NCBI GenBank assembly: GCA_009779405.1
Contig: WREI01000015.1
Location: 1-41,626 of the forward strand
Source of the DNA: Clostridiales bacterium
GTDB taxonomy: Bacteria > Bacillota > Clostridia > Christensenellales > CAG-138
Direction: 5' to 3'
Length of the DNA: 41,626 nt
The translations under genes were made by a program, and so were the position numbers. Of this stretch, positions 25,612 to 34,368 are shown one piece after another. The notes below the pieces were generated by a model that saw only the letters and a list, made by a program, of their open reading frames with translations, had not been told where the DNA came from and ran no database searches. Within the stretch, counting starts at the first letter, position 1, and every line of letters begins with the position of its first letter.

Positions 25612-25621
25612 ATTTAATTCT

Positions 25622-25665
25622 CTCCCTGCTATTGCTATGGACAATATTGCAATTACAAAATAACA
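25622..25665 (-). promoter_or_regulatory. Upstream block shared by both adhesin genes (copy 1)
   Basis: The plus-strand strings TCCCTGCTATTG (25623-25634) and AAAATAACA (25657-25665) recur upstream of copy 2 (30069-30080 and 30097-30105) in the same order, although spacing differs (22 against 16 bases between them). Outside these blocks the two intergenic regions differ. Shared blocks suggest a common promoter or regulator site. A clear -35/-10 pair was not identified. Confidence 0.45.
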
Positions 25666-25727
25666 CAAAAACGGCAATTCGGCTATAGGTTTCCCTCAAC
25701 TGCTGTTTTTTGTCCCCGAAACGCAGG

Positions 25728-25749
25728 ATGGGGGATAAAAATCCCCCAT
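25728..25749 (-). terminator. Hairpin after adhesin copy 2
   Basis: ATGGGGGAT at 25728-25736 pairs perfectly with ATCCCCCAT at 25741-25749 around an AAAA loop, 20 bases past the stop of copy 2. Only a weak T-run follows on the minus strand, so it may slow rather than stop transcription, and some read-through into copy 1 is possible. Confidence 0.45.
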
Positions 25750-25769
25750 TCCGCCATTCAACAGATCTT

Positions 25770-28700
25770 CTATCGCAGTATCATCTTGCGGTTGCGGCTC
25801 TTGATATACATGGTCAGGCTGACCATCAAGCAGAGCCCGGCTATGCCGACCGCGATATACAGCCCTGTGCCCGTGCTCCCGGTTTCGGGAAGTCTGGGCA
25901 TACCGTAGGCGTTTTGGAAGTCCGGCCACAGGGTCGGCAGCTCTACATCATAGGGGCGCAGTTCGCCCAAGGGGGCGCCGTTCTCATCGACTTCCACGAA
26001 GCTTACATCCGCGACTAACTCGCCGCTTTGCGTGTCCAACTCCACCTCAATCACGATCAGATAGCGCGTGGGGTCCATCGCCCAACCCGTAACCGCACCC
26101 TCTTCCACCAGATAGTACATATAGGTGCCGGGTTCGGTGAAGGTTAGGGGGCCGAAGTGTACGTGGCTGCTCATGCCCGCATCCTCATTCTTTGCGGTCA
26201 GGGCAAGCGTCTCCTCGCCGTTCTCACCGATTGCATACAGCGCGAAGTTGAACTGATCTGCTTCCATCTCCCCGCCCAGCACGTTCTTGAGGGCGTTGAG
26301 GTAGACCGTGACGCTCTTCTCGTCCGTATAGGTATTCGTGACGGTGATTGTGCCGTCGGTGATGTGCACGAAGCGTCTGCCGCTCAGCGCCGTCGCTTCG
26401 GGGCCGGGCAGGGACTTAAAGGCGAAGAAGGTGGTGGGGTCGTCGGCCACATAGTTTGGGGGCGGCGTCAGCTCGACCAGCATGTAAATGGGCGGCGGGC
26501 TGGCGTTCGGGTAGAGCCAGCGGTGGAATACGATTTTGCCGTTGACCGTCCATGCGTCCTGGATATACCAGAAGGTATAGCCGCTCTGCGTGTCGGCGAT
26601 GGATTGCGCAATGCCGCTCGGGGCCGTGATGGGCGGCTGCTTATCATTCGGCAGGCGGACGTACAGGGCAAAGTGCGCGCCATCCAGCAGTTCGTCGGTC
26701 TCGGAATCCCGCTTAAACAGCGTGACCTCGTTGCGGTCGATCCAGCTTCCGCCGGTGTGGTCGTTGATTTTGAACTGATCAATCCAATCGCTATAGCCTT
26801 TTCCAAACAGCGTGATCGTGTTCTCCACCCTCTCCGTCCCGGTACCGCTTACATCGACAACCGTGGCCCTATATGTGATCAATATCGGCGTTCCATTGGG
26901 AAAATGGAACTCTATTTCTTGCAGCGAATTGATATAGTAGGAAAACAGATCGTCCGACAAAGTCAGCGGGGCATCCGACATACCGGGGTTCAACACCTGG
27001 GTCCAATGAGTCGGGAAGATATGCCTATGCTCCGGCTTTACGATGGATATCTCCAAGCTGTCGGGAATGATCTCCATGTTGGGGGACATTGTGTCATACG
27101 CGATATAGCTCGCGGGTTCTGAACCGGCGGTACCCAGCATGATCCCGCGCGGATTGACGTCAATCACCGCAACGACCGTGTTGCCCTCGTGCCTATACAA
27201 ACCCTTGATCCCGGGCGCCTGCTTGTAGGTTTGCTTCCAGGAACTGTTGAACCCGCTCATGCTGGCCGTGTTTATCAGATCTTCCTGTGGGTCGTCGTGG
27301 TAATCACGGAGCTCCAGCGTGTAGTAGACCTCGTAGGTGCAATTAAGGCTGAAAAGGAGACTGAGAGACTGCGGCCCGCCTTCGTTTATATGGGTAGGGC
27401 TCCAGAAGCCCATTGAATTCTCCCAATTCGCGCTGTACAAATCCGCGAAGTCCACCGTCAGCACATTGCCGGGGCAGTTGATCCAGTCCACATAATCGCC
27501 GTTGGCATCAAACTCACCATATCCGAAATTCCAGCCATACATGAGTCCCCCCAGGTTATTTACATTGCGGACATGGAAGGAACCGGGCACATACCTGAGT
27601 TTCGGGTCGAAGGTATCCGTGAATACCCAGCCGTCTTTGAAGGCGCTGCCGCTGCCGTCAGAATTGATAAGAACGCGATAGGTAACCCTGCGGGTGTTGG
27701 TCATCGGCTCAAATACCATTTTCCGTACCGGCCAGCGAAGCGTAACATTATTGCCCATCCAGCCGCTGATTCCGGCGTACAGCCCTTGGAGCCTGTTCTC
27801 TATAGAGGGCCATACATCCTTGACATTCTTGGTCAGCTCTTCGTATACGGTTTTGCCGGACGACAATACCATGTTCAGCGGCGTTTCATACTTTATGGAG
27901 AGCCATGTATCCACCTGAAAAGGGGAATTGTGGTTTGTCGTATTGAACCTGAACTTCGCTAAGCTATTGTCGCCGCTTTGCTCGTAGATTTCCATTAAAT
28001 CCGCCGGTATACCCGATTGCGGCTGCGGGCTGTAGGTGATGGTATACTCGCTGATATCGGTTGGAAGAGGAATCGCCAGGATTCCTGCCTCCCCTCCGGT
28101 ATGCAGCATACACCAGTCCTCCAGCAAAAGAGTTACGCTCGGGTTGTTGTACATCTCTTTCGGAATAAAGACCTTGATCTCCCACTCAATGGAATCGTTT
28201 ATGGTGCCGCCGGTAAATTGGCCGGTCTTCTTCATCTGGCCGCGGAAAGCGCCCGGTCCCGTCTCATATTCATAGGTTCCGAGATCATCGACCGTAATTG
28301 AGTTCTTCGGGTTCCAGTTTGCAGGGTCATTAACCTTTGTCCAGTATTCGAGCTGCAATCTGTATATTGGCGGATCCGTTTCGGGAACCACAATGCTAAA
28401 AGTATTTGCCGGGGGAGCGGGCAGGAAATTCTCAATTAACCCGTCTGTAGGCCAACCAGGGCTGCCGTTATAATTCATTCCATAAAGGCTTTCTACTTTA
28501 CATTTGCTGGGCCGTTCCGGGACATATTCGTTGCCAGGCTCAAGCGTATCCGTGATCGTCATGCCATTCAGTGGTCGGCTGTCGTCGGTGTGGCTGCCGA
28601 TGACCACTACGTATCGGATATACATGACGCCGTCAACCAGCTCAAAGCCATTCTGCAAGTCCCAAATCTCATGATAGACATTCTTGCTTGCAAAACGGAA

Positions 28701-30023
28701 CCAAAGTGAGGTTTCCAACTCGACTTCGCCCAGCTTTTCGCCGCCGTCAAACGCTTCGCACACGTTTTTAAGCCTGTCCGTCCATTCACCCCACCACAGG
28801 GGGTTGCTCCCCTTATTGATCAGGGATGAACAATCGAAAGTATAGTTGATGACAAGGCTCTCGCCGTCATTGAGCGTAACGCCGCCCGTAAAGGTGATTA
28901 CCCATTCGTTGCCATTTGTCCCCGCAGCTACCGTGAATGCCGAGAAGGGCGCGCCGCCCTTGGTGATGCTGACGCCGCTGATTTTCGCATATGCATTGCT
29001 GACAGGGGCGCCATTGAAGGTCAGCGTATCCACCAGATGGGTCAGGTGATACGCGTCATTCTTCACTGTAACCGTGACTGTGTATGCCACCGTATCATTG
29101 GCGTTCTTGAACCCGCCGTTGTCGGATTTTGTGAGGATCAGTTTTCCTTCACCATCATCCCCATTCGGATCCAACTCAATGACGATGTCATCCCCGAATT
29201 CATATTTTCCGTCGTTGCCGATCTTTTTGAATCTGGCCGTGAACGCCACCCAGAAGCCGTAGGGGTTGCCGTCATTGTTGTATTGATCCAGCAGATCGCC
29301 GTCAAAGCGGATCAGCACGTAACTGTGATTGGACGTATCCGTAAAGATGGTATAGGAGCCGCTGATGGTGCCCAAGGGGCCCGACATCGTGGGTTGGCTG
29401 ATCGTCATACCGTCCGGCAGCGCGAAGACCATATATCCGTCCAAATCGCCGCCGCCATCATTGTAGGTGGGATAGTCGAAGTTAGAATTTGGCGCAGAGA
29501 ATTCGATGCGGAAATCATAATCCATTCCATAAACAAAGCTTTTGCCGGGTTGCAGACCACCGCTTTGATAGTTGTAGATCAGCGTGCCGCTCTCTGTTAC
29601 GATGAAATTGTCGAGGTAATCCGATAAATCCCAGGAACCTATGGAAAATAAGCCGAAATCCGCCCCCTCAAAGGGTTCGAACAGCGGCTCTTCGGGCACA
29701 TAGCATTCCGTTGTGTGAATATGCTCCGTGAAGAGACAAACGAGCTCGGATACATAGCATGCGCCCTCATGGATATGCGCATCCTCCCCCGATTCCTCGG
29801 GGATTTCGCACATAAGCTGCTGTGCATAGCAATCACCCGCGTGGATGTGCTCTCCCATGCCGCAGATATACGCGCTCTCCTGTGTGGCCGCCGGGCGCAT
29901 CGTCAGCAACAGGGCCAATGCCATGGCAACGATGCAAAGCGGGGCTGCCGCAAGAAGCTCCCATTTCCTGCGGCGTCGGTTCATCTGCAACGTACGCGTA
30001 CGCGCATATGTCTTGTTCTTCAT
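25770..30023 (-). CDS. Giant LPXTG-anchored pilin-like surface protein (copy 2)
   Basis: 1417 residues, a paralogue of the preceding protein throughout its length. It has the same basic start and signal segment, three (not four) H-x-H-x4-CY repeats (HIHAGDCY, HIHEGACY, HIHTTECY), the same long middle, the SpaA-like domain (EVTLFKRDSETDELLDGAHF), the FctA-like isopeptide domain (KSVTVYLNALKNVLG), and ends LPETG plus membrane helix and KSRNRK. The N-terminal 200 residues and the last 300 are close to copy 1, while the middle has diverged, as expected for adhesins under diversifying pressure. Start at 30023 is preceded by GAGGGCGG. Its long upstream gap is divergent with the DUF421 gene. Confidence 0.9.
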   Translation of the reverse strand: MKNKTYARTRTLQMNRRRRKWELLAAAPLCIVAMALALLLTMRPAATQESAYICGMGEHIHAGDCYAQQLMCEIPEESGEDAHIHEGACYVSELVCLFTEHIHTTECYVPEEPLFEPFEGADFGLFSIGSWDLSDYLDNFIVTESGTLIYNYQSGGLQPGKSFVYGMDYDFRIEFSAPNSNFDYPTYNDGGGDLDGYMVFALPDGMTISQPTMSGPLGTISGSYTIFTDTSNHSYVLIRFDGDLLDQYNNDGNPYGFWVAFTARFKKIGNDGKYEFGDDIVIELDPNGDDGEGKLILTKSDNGGFKNANDTVAYTVTVTVKNDAYHLTHLVDTLTFNGAPVSNAYAKISGVSITKGGAPFSAFTVAAGTNGNEWVITFTGGVTLNDGESLVINYTFDCSSLINKGSNPLWWGEWTDRLKNVCEAFDGGEKLGEVELETSLWFRFASKNVYHEIWDLQNGFELVDGVMYIRYVVVIGSHTDDSRPLNGMTITDTLEPGNEYVPERPSKCKVESLYGMNYNGSPGWPTDGLIENFLPAPPANTFSIVVPETDPPIYRLQLEYWTKVNDPANWNPKNSITVDDLGTYEYETGPGAFRGQMKKTGQFTGGTINDSIEWEIKVFIPKEMYNNPSVTLLLEDWCMLHTGGEAGILAIPLPTDISEYTITYSPQPQSGIPADLMEIYEQSGDNSLAKFRFNTTNHNSPFQVDTWLSIKYETPLNMVLSSGKTVYEELTKNVKDVWPSIENRLQGLYAGISGWMGNNVTLRWPVRKMVFEPMTNTRRVTYRVLINSDGSGSAFKDGWVFTDTFDPKLRYVPGSFHVRNVNNLGGLMYGWNFGYGEFDANGDYVDWINCPGNVLTVDFADLYSANWENSMGFWSPTHINEGGPQSLSLLFSLNCTYEVYYTLELRDYHDDPQEDLINTASMSGFNSSWKQTYKQAPGIKGLYRHEGNTVVAVIDVNPRGIMLGTAGSEPASYIAYDTMSPNMEIIPDSLEISIVKPEHRHIFPTHWTQVLNPGMSDAPLTLSDDLFSYYINSLQEIEFHFPNGTPILITYRATVVDVSGTGTERVENTITLFGKGYSDWIDQFKINDHTGGSWIDRNEVTLFKRDSETDELLDGAHFALYVRLPNDKQPPITAPSGIAQSIADTQSGYTFWYIQDAWTVNGKIVFHRWLYPNASPPPIYMLVELTPPPNYVADDPTTFFAFKSLPGPEATALSGRRFVHITDGTITVTNTYTDEKSVTVYLNALKNVLGGEMEADQFNFALYAIGENGEETLALTAKNEDAGMSSHVHFGPLTFTEPGTYMYYLVEEGAVTGWAMDPTRYLIVIEVELDTQSGELVADVSFVEVDENGAPLGELRPYDVELPTLWPDFQNAYGMPRLPETGSTGTGLYIAVGIAGLCLMVSLTMYIKSRNRKMILR

Positions 30024-30051
30024 GATAGTTTACCGCCCTCTATATTTATAG

Positions 30052-30146
30052 TAGCAGGATTTGATATATCCCTGCTATTGACAGATTTGTGACAGTAAAA
30101 TAACAGAAAGGCGGCATCTTTGCTGCAAGATTCCCCCAAATGACAG
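30052..30146 (-). promoter_or_regulatory. Upstream region of adhesin copy 2 with TGACAG repeats and hairpin
   Basis: Plus-strand TGACAG occurs at 30079-30084, 30090-30095 (11 bases, one helical turn apart) and 30141-30146. Next to these, TAGCAGGAT (30052-30060) and ATCCCTGCTA (30068-30077) form an inverted repeat with one bulge. The arrangement looks like a regulator-binding region or leader hairpin. The regulator is not known; the TGACAG copies are absent from the copy 1 leader. Confidence 0.4.
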
Positions 30147-30225
30147 TTCCCAGACCCTGAACAGCAGTTTATACGGCAGGCCTTTTTTCGCGGGGCAATC
30201 CCTGCATCGATTTGCATGTATGCTT

Positions 30226-30252
30226 CCCCTGTACGGGGGGTAGACTACCCCC
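30226..30252 (+). promoter_or_regulatory. Two mutually exclusive hairpins at the DUF421 start codon
   Basis: CCCC (30226-30229) can pair with GGGG (30235-30238) around a five-base loop. Alternatively GGGGGT (30236-30241) pairs with ACCCCC (30247-30252), whose last base touches the ATG at 30253. The G-run is also the only Shine-Dalgarno-like sequence for this gene, so the second hairpin would hide it. A translational switch is inference. Confidence 0.4.
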
Positions 30253-30972
30253 ATGTTAGTGATATTTATACGGGCCGTGCTGCTCTATGTTTTCATCCTC
30301 TTTATCCTGCGTATGACGGGAAAACGGCAAATTTCCGACCTGGAACCGTTTGATTTGCTCATCACGCTGACCATCGCCGATATCGCCAGCACTGCGATAC
30401 CCGATGTGGATACGCCGCTGCTCTATAGCGTCATCCCAATCATCGCGCTGTATCTGGTGCAGCAGGTGATTATACGCCTGAGCCTGAAAAGTCGGAAGGC
30501 GCGGGCCATACTCTGCGGATCGCCGCTGATTTTGATACGCGACGGCGTGATGCAGGAGAATATGATGCGCCAGTGCGGGTATACGGTCGCGGACCTCTCG
30601 GATCATCTGCGCACGCACGATGTGTTTGACGTGACCGAGGTGGCCTATGCGATATTGGAGTCGAACGGGGGGATGACGGTTCTGTTGAAAACCGAAAAGC
30701 AGAGCCTGACGCGGGAGGATTTGAATTTGCCGAAAGAGACGGTCGGGCTTTCGCATATGCTGGTGGCCGACGGGAAGCTCTGCGAGCATTCGCTGGTGCT
30801 GCTGGGGGTGGACGCGAATTATGTCAAGAACCGCTTGCAGGATATGAAGATCGATTCCGAAAAGGACGTGTTCTTTTTACAGAGGGCGGCGGACGGGACT
30901 TTGACGGCGCAGTTGCGGGAGAAATTGGGTTCGGAGTGTATCACCCTGCCCGCGGCGGGAGGTGCGGCATGA
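30253..30972 (+). CDS. DUF421 (YetF-like) membrane protein
   Basis: 239 residues. Three N-terminal membrane helices (about 1-75) include MTGKRQISDLEPFDLLITLT, the family hallmark, followed by a cytoplasmic YetF-type domain (KSRKARAILCGSPLILIRDG, REDLNLPKETVGLSHMLVADG). Members associate with spore-forming Firmicutes and are reported around spore germination and membrane functions, without a settled reaction. The start matches the family N-terminus, though a hairpin occupies the usual ribosome-site position. It overlaps the next gene by four bases (ATGA). Confidence 0.88.
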   Translation: MLVIFIRAVLLYVFILFILRMTGKRQISDLEPFDLLITLTIADIASTAIPDVDTPLLYSVIPIIALYLVQQVIIRLSLKSRKARAILCGSPLILIRDGVMQENMMRQCGYTVADLSDHLRTHDVFDVTEVAYAILESNGGMTVLLKTEKQSLTREDLNLPKETVGLSHMLVADGKLCEHSLVLLGVDANYVKNRLQDMKIDSEKDVFFLQRAADGTLTAQLREKLGSECITLPAAGGAA

Positions 30973-31361
30973 TATTGTATAAGAAGATACAATTAGGCTT
31001 TACGATCTTCTGTCTCTGCCTGCTGACCCTGCTCTTTATCCTGCCCTCCTTTTTTGTTTCCAAGGATGAGATCTATGTGCGCGCAAAGTGCGACGAAGCG
31101 ATGCGCGCGTTGGATAAGGAGGACTATGTTTCCGCCAAATATCATTGTGATGAGCTGCACGCCCATTTTCATAAACGCGCGGACCGTCTGGGCTTTTTCC
31201 TGAACCACTCGTTGGTGGAAGCGGTGGATGCCGCCATTGCGGAGGCCTGTAAACTGGCAGAGATGGAGGATCCGAGCGCCGCAGGCGCGCTGGTGCGCGT
31301 GCAGCACGCGATGGAGATGCTGATGAAGACCGAGTGTTTCCGATTGGGAAATATACTTTAG
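30969..31361 (+). CDS. DUF4363 family membrane-anchored protein
   Basis: 130 residues from the ATG at 30969. One N-terminal membrane helix (about 8-30, LGFTIFCLCLLTLLFILPSFF) is followed by a helical, His- and Cys-containing external domain (YVSAKYHCDELHAHFHKRAD). DUF421 followed by DUF4363 is a common Clostridial pair, so the two probably act together at the membrane. Function unknown. The frame is open 33 bases upstream, but the ATGA overlap with DUF421 decides the start. The stop overlaps that of the convergent PBP2 gene by four bases. Confidence 0.85.
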   Translation: MILYKKIQLGFTIFCLCLLTLLFILPSFFVSKDEIYVRAKCDEAMRALDKEDYVSAKYHCDELHAHFHKRADRLGFFLNHSLVEAVDAAIAEACKLAEMEDPSAAGALVRVQHAMEMLMKTECFRLGNIL

Positions 31362-33892
31362 GGATTTGCCATATTTTCAAACCAATAGGTCAATATCCGC
31401 TCCACGGCGAGGGCGGAGTCGGAGCCGGAGATGCCGTTGGGGATGAAGACGACGACGCAGATTTGCGGGTTGTCCACGGGCGCGACGGCGGCGAACCAGC
31501 TGTTATTTTCGATATCCACGTTCGCGCCGCCCGTGTTGGTTTGGGCGGTGCCGGTCTTGCCCATGATTTGATCTAAATAGCCCTTTTCGCGGAACTCGCG
31601 GGAGAAGACGCTGCCTGCCGTGCCGCCGTCCTCCGGCGACACTACGCCCATGAGACCGGTCAGGATGGCGTCCCAATATTCCGGCGGGGCGTCGATCCGG
31701 TTTTGCAGCACGGGCTCCCGCAGTTCATAGATCTCCCCCTCCGGCGTGGTGATGGCGGCGATCAGATTGGCCTTGTAAACATGCCCGCGGTTGCTGAGCA
31801 CGGACACATAGCGCGCGAGGGAGATGGGCGTCAGGAGCGATACGCCCTGGCCTATGCCCGTCTGGATGGTATAGGTGGGCTTCCAGCGCAGCTCCTCAAG
31901 CAGTGCGGTAATTTCGAGGATGGCGCTGCCCCGCGAGAGGGTGACGCCAACGGGGATATTCAGTTCACTCTGCAGCAGGGCGCGGATTTGGGGGCCCAAC
32001 TCGGTGGCGTTGCCTGTCTGTAATTGCAGGATTTTTAGTGCACAACTTTGCACGCGCTCGTTGTCTACTTCGCTGCCGTTTTGGATGAGGATGTTCTGCA
32101 CTTGCGTGACGATGCGGTTATAGATGAGACGCGGAACCGAGCTGCTCTGCGCGGCGAGGGATTTTGTATAATCATAGCGCGCCGCCTGTCCGCCCACCTG
32201 CACGGACAGTTCACCCGGCAGCTGCACGCCCGTTGTGCCGCTGAGCCCCAGTTCGCCCGCCCAATAGACCAAGCGATCTATGCCTACGCGGTCAGCCACG
32301 GTGAAGAAAAAGTAGTTGCAGCTGACCGTCAGTGCACGGGAGAGCGTGAGGTTTGCATGGGCGCCGAGGTTGCGCGCCCAGCAGGAGGGCGCGTTCTGTT
32401 CGACCTTGGTCGTGGGGTCAGAGACGAAATAATAATAGGGCGATTGGTCGGATATGCGCGAATCCACCGTGATCTTGCCCTCCATCAGCCCGGCAAAGCC
32501 TGTCGCCATCTTTAGGCTGGAGCCGGGCGCGTTGCGCGTGCCGATGGCGCGGTTGAGCGTTGCTTGATTGGAGTTTTCTCCGAAGAGGAGTTCGTAATTT
32601 TCGCGCGACAGGCCGCCCGTAAACAGGTTGGGGTCATAGTCGGGAAACGAGGCCAGCGCGAGGATATTCCCGCTGTTGACGTCCATCACGACGACCGCGC
32701 CGCTCGAAGCCAGTTTGATATCCTCCAGATTCGGGCGCAGGCGCGCATAGCGGTCGCGGTGACGGTTGATGCGCGTCAACTGCTCGGCACGGGTGCTCTC
32801 GATATTCTCCAGGAGCGCCCTCTCCGCTACCTGCTGCAAGGCGAAGTCAATGGTCAATTGTACATTCAGCCCATCCCGCGGCGCGACAGTTTCGATGGTA
32901 TCCACAATGGCCCCTTGGCGGCTGATCTCAAAGCGCGTGCTGCCGCGGCGGCTGCGCAGGTTGGGGGTCAGATAGGCCTCCATACTCTTTTCCACGCCCG
33001 CGACGCCGATGTTATCGGACAGGGCGTAGCCGAGGGTGTCGCTTGTCATATCGTTCGTCGCTTCGCCCTGCACAAAGGGTACGAATTCCGCAAAATCATA
33101 GCCTATCGTCGTCATATCGTTCGTGACCTGGCGACCCAGATAGCCGACGATATGCGAGGCGATATGGCCCTGCGGATAGACGCGGCGGCTGCTCTTTTCG
33201 AGACGTATGCCAAAGAGCTCCTCCTGCCGCATGGAGAGCTCGGACACGACGGCGACGGGTACATCCTCCGCAATGACAACGCCCGCAAAGGCGCGATAGC
33301 TGCCCAGAACCGCCTCCTGCCGTATGGACATAAGCTTACGCGCGCCCGCAAAGGACAGTGCATCCGGCACGCGCCAGGAGTCGCGCAGGAACAGATATGC
33401 TTCCTCCGCCGTAATTTCCGGATTGGAAAAGCCGCAGGCGGCGAGGAAGTTGCGCTTGCGCGTCGCTTGCACGGTCTCGGAATCCGTGCCGAAATCCCAG
33501 GCATAGCTTCCGTCGGGCAGGCGTTCGATATAGAAGCGATCATCCACCGTTCCCCCGCCCCCTTCGATGATGGCGATGGCGGTCAGGAGACTCTCCGTAT
33601 AGCGCGCGCTGTCCTCCGGCGTCCTGCGCGTCGGGTCGCGATAGAAACTGACATTATAGGTGACTTCATCCGCCGCCAGCACGACGCCGTTGCGGTCGGT
33701 GATCACGCCGCGCTTGCCCGCGCTGTATACGGTCTCGGTGCTCGTCTTCTCCACCTGTTCGCGCAGAATCTCCCCGCCCTCGGTGGCCAGCTGCACGCTG
33801 CCATAACAGAGCGCCCCGGCCGCGGCAATAAACAGGGTGACAAACAGCCAAAGGCGGTGGAGCTGTTTGCCCGTGCCGCGTTCCTTCTTCAT
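31358..33892 (-). CDS. mrdA: Penicillin-binding protein 2 (elongasome D,D-transpeptidase)
   Basis: 844 residues. One N-terminal membrane helix (about 12-35), a dimerisation/pedestal domain with RGVITDRNGVVLAADEV at 61-77, and a transpeptidase domain with SxxK at Ser458-Lys461 (APGSSLKMATG), SxN at Ser524-Asn526 (VSCNYFF) and KTG at 779-781 (GKTGTAQTNTG). It cross-links peptidoglycan together with RodA during side-wall growth. About 100 residues at 570-672 between LPGELSVQVGG and TIQTGIGQG form an insertion seen in Clostridial PBP2 proteins. It overlaps mreD by four bases (ATGA), giving the classic mreC-mreD-mrdA order. Confidence 0.95.
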   Translation of the reverse strand: MKKERGTGKQLHRLWLFVTLFIAAAGALCYGSVQLATEGGEILREQVEKTSTETVYSAGKRGVITDRNGVVLAADEVTYNVSFYRDPTRRTPEDSARYTESLLTAIAIIEGGGGTVDDRFYIERLPDGSYAWDFGTDSETVQATRKRNFLAACGFSNPEITAEEAYLFLRDSWRVPDALSFAGARKLMSIRQEAVLGSYRAFAGVVIAEDVPVAVVSELSMRQEELFGIRLEKSSRRVYPQGHIASHIVGYLGRQVTNDMTTIGYDFAEFVPFVQGEATNDMTSDTLGYALSDNIGVAGVEKSMEAYLTPNLRSRRGSTRFEISRQGAIVDTIETVAPRDGLNVQLTIDFALQQVAERALLENIESTRAEQLTRINRHRDRYARLRPNLEDIKLASSGAVVVMDVNSGNILALASFPDYDPNLFTGGLSRENYELLFGENSNQATLNRAIGTRNAPGSSLKMATGFAGLMEGKITVDSRISDQSPYYYFVSDPTTKVEQNAPSCWARNLGAHANLTLSRALTVSCNYFFFTVADRVGIDRLVYWAGELGLSGTTGVQLPGELSVQVGGQAARYDYTKSLAAQSSSVPRLIYNRIVTQVQNILIQNGSEVDNERVQSCALKILQLQTGNATELGPQIRALLQSELNIPVGVTLSRGSAILEITALLEELRWKPTYTIQTGIGQGVSLLTPISLARYVSVLSNRGHVYKANLIAAITTPEGEIYELREPVLQNRIDAPPEYWDAILTGLMGVVSPEDGGTAGSVFSREFREKGYLDQIMGKTGTAQTNTGGANVDIENNSWFAAVAPVDNPQICVVVFIPNGISGSDSALAVERILTYWFENMANP

Positions 33893-34368
33893 ACGCGTCT
33901 CCTCTCAAAGAGCAGGCGGTGGAACAGTTTGCAAAAGACCCGGCAGAGCAGGGCGGCGAGGAGGGATATGGGCACGCATTGCAGGAGCAACATGCGCAGA
34001 TAAGGCTGGGTGCGTCCGAGCAGCGAAGCGGCGGCGGCATAGAGGAACTGTATCGCAAAGAAGAGACCGGCGGCTGTCGGGACATAGGCGCGCGCCCGTT
34101 GGTTGCTCTTTTTATAAACGGCGGCGAAGGCCAGCGCGGCAAGGATATAGAGCGCAGGCGTGAGACCAAGCGCCGTATTGCGCAATAAATCCAAGATCAG
34201 CCCACCTGTTGCGGCGAGACTCAGGCTTTGCCACAGGGGCTGCATGGCCGCCAGCGCCAGACAGGCGGCAAAGACCGCGATGGGGATAGAGGGCAGGGGC
34301 GCGGGCAGCGCCACCAGATCGAGCAGGATGCAGAGTATGCAGATGCCGATAACGAAAAAGCGCTTCAT
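33889..34368 (-). CDS. mreD: Rod shape-determining membrane protein MreD
   Basis: 159 residues, almost entirely hydrophobic with five or six membrane helices and a basic C-terminus (RLLFERRRV). The sequence is weakly conserved in this family; GGLILDLLRNTALGLTPAL matches the typical central block (G-x-x-x-D-x5-LG). Position between mreC and mrdA with four-base overlaps on both sides makes the call firm. MreD belongs to the elongasome with MreC, RodA and PBP2. Confidence 0.88.
   Translation of the reverse strand: MKRFFVIGICILCILLDLVALPAPLPSIPIAVFAACLALAAMQPLWQSLSLAATGGLILDLLRNTALGLTPALYILAALAFAAVYKKSNQRARAYVPTAAGLFFAIQFLYAAAASLLGRTQPYLRMLLLQCVPISLLAALLCRVFCKLFHRLLFERRRV

Noticed and set aside
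24766-29270. Near-matches to the CCGTAGGGGC repeat end in the adhesin genes (around 24765 and 29256)
   Set aside because: They encode the conserved residues PYGNP in both paralogues and lack the palindromic context.
30020-30217. 65-codon minus-strand frame in the gap upstream of adhesin copy 2
   Set aside because: It covers the leader with repeats and hairpin, has no ribosome site and no ordered protein features.
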